From: Candidatus Aegiribacteria sp. MLS_C
Lineage (GTDB): Bacteria > Fermentibacterota > Fermentibacteria > Fermentibacterales > JCC-6
Length of the DNA stretch: 57,407 bases
Assembly (NCBI GenBank): GCA_002030045.1
Contig: LQBI01000006.1
Span: 1-57,407 of the forward strand
Direction of reading: 5' to 3'
Shown here: positions 26,205 to 35,027 of the stretch, one piece after another
Layout of the letters: each line of letters begins with the position of its first letter
How positions within the stretch are numbered: position 1 is the first letter of the stretch
Notes under the pieces: generated by a model
Database searches by the model: none
What the model was told of the DNA's origin: nothing
What the model saw: the letters and a program-made list of their open reading frames with translations, nothing else
Made by a program: the position numbers and the translations under genes

Positions 26205-28136
26205 ATGCTGGTGAACGGGTCCTCCCTTGGGATGAGGTTCGGGGCGGAGGAGATATTCGACGACGTGAGCTTCTCCATCAGCCGGGGCGACAGGGCCGCA
26301 CTCGTCGGGGTCAACGGAGCCGGCAAGACCACCCTCATAAGGATGATCAGCGGAGAGATCGAACCCACCTCGGGGGAGCTTCACGTGTCGGCCGGGACCA
26401 GGATCGCCTACCTGCCACAGCAGATGGGCAGCTTCCCCAGGGGTCCGCTGCAGGAAGCGGTGTGCAGGGAGGCCGGGGAGGCCGAACGGGCACTGAGCCG
26501 CATGAGGAGGATACACTCGGACCTGGAGGACGCCGGCGACGGCGAGAGCGTGAGGGGACTGCTGGAGGAACTCTCGGAGGCCCACGACCTGGCCGATTCC
26601 ACCGACGCCTTCAGGCTGAGGTCCAACTCGGAGAAGGTCCTCTTCGGACTGGGATTCACCGCTTCGGACATGGAGAAGCCCCTGGAGGATTTCTCCGGAG
26701 GATGGAGGATGAGGGCCCAGCTGGCTTCCCTGCTTCTATCGAACCCGGACCTGCTCCTGCTGGACGAACCAACCAACCACCTTGACCTGGACGCCAGGCT
26801 GTGGCTGGAGGAGTACCTAACCCGCTTCGGCGGCGCCGTATGGATCATCTCCCACGATCCCGGCTTCCTGGACAGGATAGTGAACAGGGTGCACGAGCTG
26901 GAGTTCGGCAGCCTGGAGACCTACTCCGGCAACTACTCCTTCTACGAGCGCACCAAGCAGGAGGAGATATCCAGGAGGGAGAAGCAGGCCAGGCACCAGG
27001 CGGAACAGATAGACAGGATACAGAAGTTCATCAAGAGGTTCAAGGCCACCGAGAGCAAGCGTTTCCAGGTGCGCAGCCGTGAGAAGATGCTGGAGAGGAT
27101 GGAGGTCATCCAGACCCACAGGGACCCGAGGCACATGAGGCTGCGATTCCCCGACCCGCCCAGGAGCGGGGAGATAGTCGCCAGGCTGGAGGGAGTCTCC
27201 AAGGAGTACGACAGGACCGTCTTCAGCGGGGTGGACCTCTTCATCAACCGGGGCGAGAGGATAGGTATCGTGGGCAGGAACGGCCAGGGCAAGTCCACGC
27301 TCTCCAGGATACTGGCCGGGACGGAGAGGGCATCCTCCGGGGAGGTCAGGCCGGGTTCAGGGGTCGAGGTGGGTTTCTACACCCAGGAGGTGGACCAGGA
27401 GCTGGACCCGGGACTGACCCTGCTGGAGCAGCTCGCCGCGGTCAGTCCGAACAGCTCCGAGACCCAGCTGAGGTCCATACTCGGCAGCTTCCTGTTCACC
27501 GGGGACGACGTGTTCAAGTCCACCGGCGTACTCTCCGGCGGGGAGAAGAGCAGGCTCGCCCTTGCCCGGATACTGATGAGCCCGGTTAACTTCCTGATAC
27601 TGGACGAGCCCACCAACCATCTGGACCTGTTCTCAAGGAAGGTCCTGTGCGAGGCCCTTGAGAGCTACTCAGGAACACTGGTCCTGATAAGCCATGACGA
27701 GCAGCTGCTCTCGGCCCTGGTGGACAAGGTATACGAGGTCGAGGGTGGAAGGGTGAGGCTCTTCGACGGCAGCTTCGAGTATTACCTGGAGAAGAGGCAG
27801 GAGCTGGCGCGGAGGGAGTTCGAGACTTCGGAGAGGAAGGAAGGCGGCAGGTCCCCCAGGGAGCTGGAGAGGGAGAGGAAGCGCAGGGAGGCGGAGGAGA
27901 GGAAGGACCGCTACGCAAGGCAGAAGGAGGTCCGCAGGAGCATAGAACGGATAGAGAGGAAGCTGCTTCATCTGGAGGAGAAGAGGGAGGAGCTGGAGGG
28001 AATGCTCCAGGACCCGGTGGTCATTGCCGACTCCCGCAGGCTGGTGGAGCTGCAGAAGGAGCACGCGTATATTTCACACGAGATCCAGGAGCACCAGAAG
28101 GAGTGGGACCGCCTTGCCGGGGAACTGGAGGGCTAG
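26205..28136 (+). CDS. ABC-F family ATPase (Uup/EttA-like, ribosome-associated)
   Basis: 643 residues with two ATPase domains and no membrane helices. Domain 1: Walker A GVNGAGKTT (about 35-43), signature FSGGWRMRAQLA, Walker B DLLLLDEPTNHLD. A charged linker (~245-320) is the ABC-F 'P-site tRNA' linker. Domain 2: GRNGQGKST, LSGGEKSRLALARI, FLILDEPTNHLD. The ~110-residue C-terminal coiled coil (RSIERIERKLLHLEEKREEL) resembles Uup. It acts on ribosomes, either relieving stalls or protecting from antibiotics. Confidence 0.9.
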   Translation: MLVNGSSLGMRFGAEEIFDDVSFSISRGDRAALVGVNGAGKTTLIRMISGEIEPTSGELHVSAGTRIAYLPQQMGSFPRGPLQEAVCREAGEAERALSRMRRIHSDLEDAGDGESVRGLLEELSEAHDLADSTDAFRLRSNSEKVLFGLGFTASDMEKPLEDFSGGWRMRAQLASLLLSNPDLLLLDEPTNHLDLDARLWLEEYLTRFGGAVWIISHDPGFLDRIVNRVHELEFGSLETYSGNYSFYERTKQEEISRREKQARHQAEQIDRIQKFIKRFKATESKRFQVRSREKMLERMEVIQTHRDPRHMRLRFPDPPRSGEIVARLEGVSKEYDRTVFSGVDLFINRGERIGIVGRNGQGKSTLSRILAGTERASSGEVRPGSGVEVGFYTQEVDQELDPGLTLLEQLAAVSPNSSETQLRSILGSFLFTGDDVFKSTGVLSGGEKSRLALARILMSPVNFLILDEPTNHLDLFSRKVLCEALESYSGTLVLISHDEQLLSALVDKVYEVEGGRVRLFDGSFEYYLEKRQELARREFETSERKEGGRSPRELERERKRREAEERKDRYARQKEVRRSIERIERKLLHLEEKREELEGMLQDPVVIADSRRLVELQKEHAYISHEIQEHQKEWDRLAGELEG

Positions 28137-28305
28137 ACCGGACCTTCCTCGCCAGACCGGCTGACCGTGGTGCGATCGCGCACGGTGCCGGAAGCCTGTT
28201 ATATTCACCCCTGTGTTCCGCTTCCGGACCGGCGTGTCCCGGTCCCCACCCGAACCTGAAGAGCGTTACCGAGTGAGACCGGCCCCGGCATCCAGGAACG
28301 TTGAC

Positions 28306-29694
28306 ATGACCTCCGGCTCGGTTACGGGCAAGCTGCTCCTTCTAGCCTGGCCTGTGATGCTCTCGCATCTTCTTCAGACCCTGTACAACCTGGCCGACGC
28401 CTTCTGGCTGGGCAAGCTGGGCAGGCAGGCACTGACAGCACCAACGATAACCATGCACGTGGTCTTCATCGGTTTCGCACTGGCCATGGGCCTGGGTGCC
28501 GCGGGGACCACGCTTGTCAGCCAGTACACCGGTGCAGGCAGGAAGGACCTGGCAGCTGGTGTGGCGGGACAGCTTCTGACGCTGCTGACCGGAATAGGTC
28601 TGCTCCTGGGCATTGCCGGTTTCCTGCTCACTCCCCACATCCTCAGGCTCCTCCAGACGCCTCCCGACGCATGGAGCATGACCTACGACTACATGCGCTG
28701 GATATGGGCCGGAATACCGATGCTTTTTGCCTTCACCGTATACCAGGGGGTCAGTACGGGACTGGGAGATACGGTCGGACCCATGCAGGTGAACCTCGTC
28801 TCCGTGATACTGAACGTGATACTGGATCCCATACTGATCTTCGGCCTGGGCCCGGTGCCGCCCATGGGAGTGACCGGGGCTGCCGTGGCGACGGTGTTCT
28901 GCAGGGGCATAGCCTCGGTGATAGGCGTTGCGAGATTGTTCAGGGGCAGCCGGAGCCTGGACATAAGGCTCTCCCACCTGCGTCCCGACGCTCCCACCGT
29001 AGGCCGAATCCTGAAGATCGGCCTGCCGGTGGGAATGGGCCAGATGGGTACAAGCATGGGATTCACTGTGATGATCGGCATAGTCAACTCGTTCGGGAGC
29101 GCGGTTACCGCCGCCTTCGGGGTGGGGAACAGAATAATCCACATGGCCATGGTGCCAGCCATGGGACTCAGCCAGGCCAACGCCACCGCCGTGGGGCAGA
29201 ACCTGGGAGCCGGCAGCGAGGCACGGGCCCAGGGTTCTGTGCACAGCTCCATGTTCCTTATAGGCATTATACTTCTGCCCATAACGGTACTTATGTTCTT
29301 CTTCGGGGGCGACATCTCCAGGGCATTCGTTGACGATCCGACCGTCATCGCCCTGGGCAGGACCATGTTCAGAATAACTACCCCTTCGGTGTTCGTCTTC
29401 GGGTTCCTGCAGGTCATTCTGGGCAGTTTCCAGGGTTCAGGTCACACGATGCCGGTCATGGTTCTGAACATGTCCCGCCTATGGCTGCTCAGGATACCCG
29501 GCGCCTATCTCCTTGCCCTGACCGCGGGAATGGGGACCATGGGAATCTGGTGGGCCATGTTCATGTCCAACACGATCACGGCGGTCACGGGTTGGATATG
29601 GTTCCGAACCGGAAGCTGGAAGAGGAGGGGCAGGCACCTGGTCCGTGACGTGATGGAGGCCGAAGTCCTCCAGACATCCACTGATCTGGACTGA
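28306..29694 (+). CDS. MATE family multidrug/cation antiporter
   Basis: 462 residues from ATG 28306 (ribosome site AGGAACG); an alternative GTG at 28213 would add 31 polar residues. Twelve membrane helices in two similar halves, beginning GSVTGKLLLLAWPVMLSHLLQTLYN and ADAFWLGKLG, the MATE hallmark; second half begins GRILKIGLPVGMGQ. It would expel drugs or metabolites in exchange for Na+ or H+. Converges on the propeller gene 22 bases away. Confidence 0.85.
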   Translation: MTSGSVTGKLLLLAWPVMLSHLLQTLYNLADAFWLGKLGRQALTAPTITMHVVFIGFALAMGLGAAGTTLVSQYTGAGRKDLAAGVAGQLLTLLTGIGLLLGIAGFLLTPHILRLLQTPPDAWSMTYDYMRWIWAGIPMLFAFTVYQGVSTGLGDTVGPMQVNLVSVILNVILDPILIFGLGPVPPMGVTGAAVATVFCRGIASVIGVARLFRGSRSLDIRLSHLRPDAPTVGRILKIGLPVGMGQMGTSMGFTVMIGIVNSFGSAVTAAFGVGNRIIHMAMVPAMGLSQANATAVGQNLGAGSEARAQGSVHSSMFLIGIILLPITVLMFFFGGDISRAFVDDPTVIALGRTMFRITTPSVFVFGFLQVILGSFQGSGHTMPVMVLNMSRLWLLRIPGAYLLALTAGMGTMGIWWAMFMSNTITAVTGWIWFRTGSWKRRGRHLVRDVMEAEVLQTSTDLD

Positions 29695-29715
29695 TGGCAT
29701 TCGGCCCTCAGAGTA

Positions 29716-30873
29716 TCACTGTAGATCCTCCAGGGTCTCCCTCAGGTCGTACTGCACCACTGTCTCTTCGTAGGTGATGCCGTACAGCTGGTAGTCGTCG
29801 GAGATGCAGATGTCGTACAGGGTCCTCCCGGGATCCAGCGTCGCCAGGTAAGTGCCGTCGTTGCCGAAGACCAGCAGGTCGCCGAAGTCGCTGACCCATA
29901 CCCGGCCCATCGGGTCAGTGCAGAAACCCACGGGGGATGTGAACTGGCCCGGCCTGTCCCCGCTGCTTCCGAACCTGTCCAGGAAACGGCCGTTGGGACT
30001 GAACTTGAAGAAGCTGCCGTTGAAGGAGCCGTATACGAAGATGTTTCCCCCGCCATCGACGATGACGCTGGGATCCATCTCCCATTCACCTCCCTGGGTG
30101 CTCACTGCTTCCCTCAGGACGAAGTCCAGGCTGCCGTCCGGGTGGAACCTGAGAATGTCGTCGCTGTTGCAGTACCATGCAGCCACCACGCTGCCGTCGT
30201 CGCAGACTGCAACGTCGTCGAATCCCCATCCGTCGGGGTGCTGCAGCTGGCCCAGCAGCACTCCAGTGCTCGCATCGTGCACGTAGAGTTCGCTGTCGTA
30301 GACCAGGTAGAGCTTCCCGTCCCGGGAGATGTCCATTCCGTACAGGTAGACGGCATCGGACTTTGCTATGTCCCACTGTCCCTGATAGCTGCCGTCGGAG
30401 GAGAATATCTGGACCTTGCCCGATTCGTACTCACCGACGAAGATGCGGCCCTCCTGATCGACGCAGATATGCTGAGCATCCTGGAAGAAGCCGGCCCTCA
30501 TGCCCTCACCGCCGAACTCCATCGCCACCGGGAGGGAAGATCCGCCCGCCAGAGCTGACAGGGAGCCGTCTATGGCCTGCTTCACCTCGTTCGATCTTAT
30601 TATCCAGAAGAAGATCGCCGCTCCGAGTCCCAGGAGGAATACCGCCATCGAGACTGCCGCGGTGGAGCAGGTGCGGCGGGCGGCCGAGGTGTCCACAGTG
30701 ATCGTGGGAACCACAGTAGGCGGTGTCTCCTTCGACGCGTACCGGTCGCCGCCGGAGATCGAGTCCGGGACTATGACCGTGCTTTCGCAGTAGGGACAGG
30801 TCAGTGTCTTTTTTCCCTCCTCTATCTTCAGCGAGGCTCCGCAGGATGGACAGGCGAAATCCCTGATCTTCAT
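29716..30873 (-). CDS. Membrane protein: zinc ribbon, one helix, NHL-type beta-propeller
   Basis: 385 residues. N-terminal zinc ribbon FACPSCGASLKIEEGKKTLTCPYC (residues 7-30) is cytoplasmic; a linker leads to one transmembrane helix (AAVSMAVFLLGLGAAIFFWII, about 72-92); the remaining ~260 residues are propeller blades (ICVDQEGRIFVGEYES, DISRDGKLYLVYD, PNGRFLDRFGSSGDRPGQF, CTDPMGRVWVSDF). Such blades bind protein or glycan partners outside the membrane. The two ends face opposite compartments, so a sensing or tethering role is possible but not shown. Last gene of the hydF transcription unit. Confidence 0.6.
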   Translation of the reverse strand: MKIRDFACPSCGASLKIEEGKKTLTCPYCESTVIVPDSISGGDRYASKETPPTVVPTITVDTSAARRTCSTAAVSMAVFLLGLGAAIFFWIIRSNEVKQAIDGSLSALAGGSSLPVAMEFGGEGMRAGFFQDAQHICVDQEGRIFVGEYESGKVQIFSSDGSYQGQWDIAKSDAVYLYGMDISRDGKLYLVYDSELYVHDASTGVLLGQLQHPDGWGFDDVAVCDDGSVVAAWYCNSDDILRFHPDGSLDFVLREAVSTQGGEWEMDPSVIVDGGGNIFVYGSFNGSFFKFSPNGRFLDRFGSSGDRPGQFTSPVGFCTDPMGRVWVSDFGDLLVFGNDGTYLATLDPGRTLYDICISDDYQLYGITYEETVVQYDLRETLEDLQ

Positions 30874-30901
30874 TTAAAACCCCTCGATTCCGTTAGGTAG
30901 T

Positions 30902-32170
30902 TCACTCTTCAGGGTAGAGGATGTTCATGAGTTCCATGGAGACTTCCCTGACACCCACGGAATCCACAATCCTGCCCTCCATGAAGGACGCCCTGATCAC
31001 CGAGTTGCCGATGAGGGTCCTTCCCGGGGGTACCAGCAGAGAGTTACGCAGGACATCCTGAAGAATGTCCAGCTGGTTCGCAGCCGGATTCATACCGCCA
31101 CCGGCCACCAGCCATACCGCCACCGTGCCTCCGGCCTCGAACTCCACGTCGAAAAGCAGCTCCTGGCCTGAACCGGCGTGCAGGTCCCTGGCTATCATCC
31201 TCTCCAGGACAGCCTCCAGCACAGGGGCCATGGAGTGCCTTTCCAGAACTCCCGGGAGTTCCAGCCTCTCGGCGTTGGGAATGACTGAACCGCCCAGGCC
31301 CAGCAGGGGATGCGGACCTGAAGGTACACACGGCATGACAACCCCGTAGGAGGCGGAGGGGGGGGGCGTAGGTGAAGGCGCCGTCCTCCAGGGTCTTCCG
31401 AATCCCTCGCCCCTTATCCAGAGCAGGTGTTCGCTGTCGTCGACTTCCGGGTACAGGCCTGCGATAAGACTGTCCACGGCGGCGAAGGCCGCGCCCCAGG
31501 TCTCCATGTACACTTCGTCCATGGGATGAGGGTCCAACACGATTCCCAGCAGGTTGGATGGTACGCTGCCGTGGACACAGGAGAACGAAAGTTCCACCGA
31601 GCCCTCACCCGAAGGCAGCATCTCCGTTCCCGTGCCGCGCCAGGCCGCCCCGGCCAGGGGTGCATCATCGGGATGTCCCGTCCAGAAGAAGGCGTTGCCC
31701 TCCTCCGGCGACTGTATCATCAGCGTGTCGGGCTCACGCTCCAGCCAGAGGCTTCTCCTCAGGGGCAGAGTCCCGGGGCAGGGCGCTGAACCATCACCGC
31801 TGAACAGAAGAACTACAGAGGAGCATTCCGACGCAGGCACAAGCTCCAGCCCCGCGCACAACGAGGAACCGTCCGGAACACCATCCGCAGCCGCCAGCGT
31901 ACCGGCGGTCTCCAGGAGATGCCGTCCGGTGCCTGCAGGACAGATAATGACGTAGCCCGACCAGGCAGCCCTCTGCACCATCATGCCGCTGCAGGCCAGC
32001 GTCCAGAATTCCTCCCTCTGGTAGGAACTCAGGCCCTCCCACGGTTCCTCCGGCAGCAGGCCGTCCTCCATCATCACTACGATCATGTCGGCGGTCCCGC
32101 CGAGGGAGGGGAGATGGCAGACGGATACTCCTGCCACTGCCGCCAGGGCCGCCGCCGCCAGGAGCCCCAA
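30902..32170 (-). CDS. Exported protein of unknown function
   Basis: 422 residues from a TTG that directly follows the stop of the lipoprotein gene, with ribosome site GGAGGG inside that gene. Signal peptide (LLAAAALAAVAGVSVC) and two soluble halves separated by a Pro/Ser stretch APSPTPPPSASYG; the Pro codons contain a run of nine C on the coding strand (G9 at 31358-31366). The C-terminal half has a conserved-looking block QELLFDVEFEAGGTVAVWLVAGGG. No family recognised. Probably periplasmic. Confidence 0.5.
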   Translation of the reverse strand: MGLLAAAALAAVAGVSVCHLPSLGGTADMIVVMMEDGLLPEEPWEGLSSYQREEFWTLACSGMMVQRAAWSGYVIICPAGTGRHLLETAGTLAAADGVPDGSSLCAGLELVPASECSSVVLLFSGDGSAPCPGTLPLRRSLWLEREPDTLMIQSPEEGNAFFWTGHPDDAPLAGAAWRGTGTEMLPSGEGSVELSFSCVHGSVPSNLLGIVLDPHPMDEVYMETWGAAFAAVDSLIAGLYPEVDDSEHLLWIRGEGFGRPWRTAPSPTPPPSASYGVVMPCVPSGPHPLLGLGGSVIPNAERLELPGVLERHSMAPVLEAVLERMIARDLHAGSGQELLFDVEFEAGGTVAVWLVAGGGMNPAANQLDILQDVLRNSLLVPPGRTLIGNSVIRASFMEGRIVDSVGVREVSMELMNILYPEE

Positions 32171-32464
32171 CTACATGCCCTCCATCATCCGCTGAAGCTC
32201 CTCCGTGCGCTGGTTGGCCTGGTCGGTCGCGGACTGCGCCTCGTGCACCAGGGCCGCGGCGCCAGATGGAGGTTGCCGGGGAGTTAGTATCTCCTGGGCG
32301 GCATCCCTGAGGGTGGACTCGTCCTGTGATGAGTCACCTTCGGCCGTAACTTCCGAAGATGCCCCGTCTTCAGGAGCTTCGGCCTCCTCACCGCTGCCCG
32401 ACCCGCAGCCGGCGGCACCTGAAGCAATGAAAGCCAGTACCGCCAGGATAAGCACGATCTTCAT
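32171..32464 (-). CDS. Small lipoprotein of unknown function
   Basis: 97 residues starting at the ATG that overlaps the hydF stop (ATGA). Signal peptide ending ASGAAGC gives a lipobox; the mature part is acidic (SGSGEEAEAPEDGASSEV) and then helical (DAAQEIL, HEAQSATDQANQRTEELQRMMEGM). A longer reading to 32611 lies in hydF and is rejected. Overlap suggests coupled translation with hydF. Confidence 0.6.
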   Translation of the reverse strand: MKIVLILAVLAFIASGAAGCGSGSGEEAEAPEDGASSEVTAEGDSSQDESTLRDAAQEILTPRQPPSGAAALVHEAQSATDQANQRTEELQRMMEGM

Positions 32465-33777
32465 GACTGCTCCTTCCAGGGTCTCAGGACCCTCTCCAGG
32501 ACATCGGGGCCCTCCAGCCAGGAGAGGACGATGCCGTAATTTGTCACCGGGACTCCGGCCTCGGCAAGCCTTGCCACCCTGGCCGACAGTTTCTGCGGGC
32601 TTATCATGCACCCGCCGCAGTGAATGACAAGGCTGTATTCAGCCAGCTCCTCGGGGGAGGGGAACTCGCGACCGAAGGCGTGCTCGATCCCTATTCCGGG
32701 CACGGCTTCGGACAGCTTTCGGGGGATCTGCACCGTCCCTATGTCCTCCGCGACGCGGTCGTGGTTGCAGGCCTCGGTTATCAGGACCCTGTCCCCAGGT
32801 CCGAGATGGTCAAGGGCCGCCGCTCCTTCGGCGAACAGCGGGAGGTTCCCGCCGGAGGTGCTGTTTATCATCATGATGGAGAAGGTGGTCAGCGGGATCT
32901 CCTCGGGCACCCATCTGGACATCACGTCCACCGCCTGGGAATCGGTGAGAACCAGCTGAACTCCGTGTGAACCGCCTATGGAACCCAGGAACGACTGGAA
33001 CCTTTCCCTCTCGCCGGAGGAGATCCTCTTCGAGCTGCTCCTGGCGAGCATCAGGTCGGTCCGGTAGATACCGATGGGCACACCGAGCCCGAGGAGGTAC
33101 TCCATGGCCATCTCCTGGGGTCTGAGAAGGCGGCCGCCGGGTGATTCCTCGTCCAGCGGAATGTTAAGGAGCACCGGAAGACCCCCGGCAACGAAGGGCA
33201 GAAGCTCTGGTTGCCGCCCCTGCCGGGGTCCGGCCTGCCTGATGAGTTCAACGAGGCCCGTTACGTTCTCTCCCCTGCAGAGGTCCAGCCTGGCCTGCGG
33301 GGTGCCCGACCTGTCCACCAGGGCGGAGCGGCAGAAATCCACCGCCTCGTCAAGCGTAGCACCGCTGCCGGAGAGCTTCTCCCGGGCGTCGGCGTGCATG
33401 TTGAAGACCGCGCAGAGGTTCCTGCCGGACCTTCTCGCCATTGCCGAGACGGAGGTCTCCACGTCCAGGTTCCCGGAAAGGAACGCCTGTACCGGATCGA
33501 TAACCAGGATGGCCAGGTCCACTTCCTCCAGGGCGGACAGGGTCTTGCGCCTCTTCTTCTCTCCCAGTTGACAGCCCTCGTCCAGTCCCGCGGTGTCCAG
33601 TATCCGGACGGGTCCCAGGCCGTGTATCTCCATCAGTGAACTCTTTATGTCGGCGGTGGTGCCAGGGTCGGGGTCGACTATGGAGGTCTCCTGCTGGGTG
33701 AGCAGGTTCATGAGGGTGCTCTTGCCGGCGTTTATCCTTCCGAAGATTCCAAGTACCAGCCGGTCTACTCGGGGCAA
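32461..33777 (-). CDS. hydF: HydF: [FeFe]-hydrogenase maturation GTPase and H-cluster scaffold
   Basis: 438 residues from a TTG preceded by a perfect AGGAGGT. GTPase motifs: FGRINAGKST (P-loop), DPGTTAD, DTAGLDEG. The C-terminal domain holds the HydF cluster signature: CNH in TEACNHDRV and HCGGC in LVIHCGGC, about 45 residues apart, binding the [4Fe-4S] that docks the diiron precursor. HydE and HydG, and the hydrogenase itself, are not in this window. It shows the organism makes an [FeFe] hydrogenase as well as the Mvh-type NiFe enzyme. Confidence 0.9.
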   Translation of the reverse strand: MPRVDRLVLGIFGRINAGKSTLMNLLTQQETSIVDPDPGTTADIKSSLMEIHGLGPVRILDTAGLDEGCQLGEKKRRKTLSALEEVDLAILVIDPVQAFLSGNLDVETSVSAMARRSGRNLCAVFNMHADAREKLSGSGATLDEAVDFCRSALVDRSGTPQARLDLCRGENVTGLVELIRQAGPRQGRQPELLPFVAGGLPVLLNIPLDEESPGGRLLRPQEMAMEYLLGLGVPIGIYRTDLMLARSSSKRISSGERERFQSFLGSIGGSHGVQLVLTDSQAVDVMSRWVPEEIPLTTFSIMMINSTSGGNLPLFAEGAAALDHLGPGDRVLITEACNHDRVAEDIGTVQIPRKLSEAVPGIGIEHAFGREFPSPEELAEYSLVIHCGGCMISPQKLSARVARLAEAGVPVTNYGIVLSWLEGPDVLERVLRPWKEQS

Positions 33778-33851
33778 CGGGACCTCCTTGCTGCAGGTAT
33801 TCGACCAACCCGGTATTTATAGTGGATCGGGCACCTAACGGGGAATGTGCC

Positions 33852-33880
33852 TTGACCGGAACCACATACTTTACGATAAT
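33852..33880 (+). promoter_or_regulatory. Promoter of tRNA-Ser
   Basis: TTGACC (33852-33857), exactly 17 bases, GATAAT (33875-33880), 16 bases before the mature tRNA 5' end. A near-consensus sigma-70 promoter. Confidence 0.75.
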
Positions 33881-33896
33881 TGCGTCCCGTCGACGC

Positions 33897-33990
33897 GGAG
33901 AGGTGGCCGAGCTGGCTTAAGGCGTACGCCTGCTAAGCGTATGAGGGGCGTTGAGCCTCTCCGAGGGTTCAAATCCCTCCCTCTCCGCCA
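33897..33990 (+). tRNA. tRNA-Ser (GCT anticodon)
   Basis: 94-nt class II tRNA with a long variable arm. Acceptor GGAGAGG pairs with CCTCTCC, anticodon loop CTGCTAA gives GCT, variable arm ATGAGGGGCGTTGAGCCTCT, T-arm GAGGGTTCAAATCCCTC, G73 and encoded CCA. Serine tRNA genes are common insertion points; the low-GC island starts right after it. Confidence 0.96.
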
Positions 33991-34930
33991 GCCGCTCCGC
34001 TCCGGTACTGTCGGCCACCACGCACATCACCCGGACTTCCGACTCATGGAGTTCAGCGTGCGGCGCCCTCCGACTGCTCCGTCCCTGGACACTTTCCAGC
34101 GACTCCGCAGGAGTTGTGACTGGTAATACTCTATCGGTAATTGTCAGGAGCTCTTCTCCAGCATACCCTTCAAGAAGTATCTGCTCAGGAACCTCCGGAA
34201 ACACTCCATAACCCTGGTTCAGCAGCACTTCCAGTGTGCTGCCGACAAGACTAACTGGATCATTCGATAAGGCCACATCACGCCAGCCATCACCATCGAA
34301 GTCAGCGCAGGCGGCATAGTGCTTCATAAGAGAAGTATTGACAAAATAGACATCGGGGTCACCGAATAAACCATCCCCCAGTCCGGGCAGAATCGAAAAC
34401 GACGAATAGGGAACGATGTATGAAGTTCCAGGCAGAACGGCATCGGGCACTTCATCACCCGTAACGTCGCTGAAGGAAACGGAATAAACGTCATCAATTC
34501 CCGCAGGGAAAGTATATGGTTCGGAAAAGGTGCAATCCCCCAGGCCAAGCCTTACCCTCAGCGAGTAATTGCAGCATCCTGCAATATCAAGATACTCGTC
34601 ATCGTTCACAGGCCAGATAGTGTAGAATAGAAATGCTTCATCAGGGTATACGATGGCTTCAGTGAATGAACCATCCCCGTTGCCCAGCATCACTCCGTAG
34701 CAGCTGTCAATGCACCCGAAAGCCAGGTCGATGTTGCCGTCACCGTTGAAGTCACCATGGTCTATGTCATGCGGCTTGACGGATAAAGGATATGCAACAG
34801 GATCGGAAAACACCGGCCATGCCGCTGCTCTGCCTCCTGAAAACAGGATGCATGCCAGAACAACAACTGGAAAAACAAGCTTCTTTACGGAAAATACCTT
34901 CCGTGAGGCACTAATTGAGGACGTGTACAT
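33917..34930 (-). pseudogene. Truncated secreted FG-GAP/VCBS repeat protein
   Basis: The start at 34930 gives MYTSSISASRKVFSVKK and then a signal peptide (VFPVVVLACILFSGGRAAA). The body has FG-GAP calcium-binding repeats: DHGDFNGDGNIDLAFG, LGNGDGSFTE, FSDVTGDEVPDAVL, CADFDGDGWRDVALS. Around residue 275 the protein ends in sense and the frame runs through the 111-bp repeat and then antisense through tRNA-Ser (REGFEPSERL), stopping at 33917. The final ~65 residues are therefore not native. The usual C-terminal sorting domain is absent. Best read as a gene cut by the repeat/junction. No ribosome site seen; a TTG at 34978 is an alternative start. Confidence 0.6.
34013..34123 (+). repeat. Left copy of a 111-bp inverted repeat bounding the island
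   Basis: Aligns without gaps to the reverse complement of 40775-40885, 97 of 111 positions identical by hand count. Begins 22 bases after the tRNA-Ser 3' end. Contains short self-complementary parts (GGACTTCC-type hairpins). Frames through the two copies are not both open and substitutions do not favour third codon positions, so it is probably non-coding. Confidence 0.75.
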
Positions 34931-35027
34931 TTGATAGATTTCTATTCTATATTCTGGATGGGAAAGACACTTCGACAAGTACGGAGCTGCTGCGTAATAA
35001 AGGAGCAGAATCCAGTTCGGAGGATAT

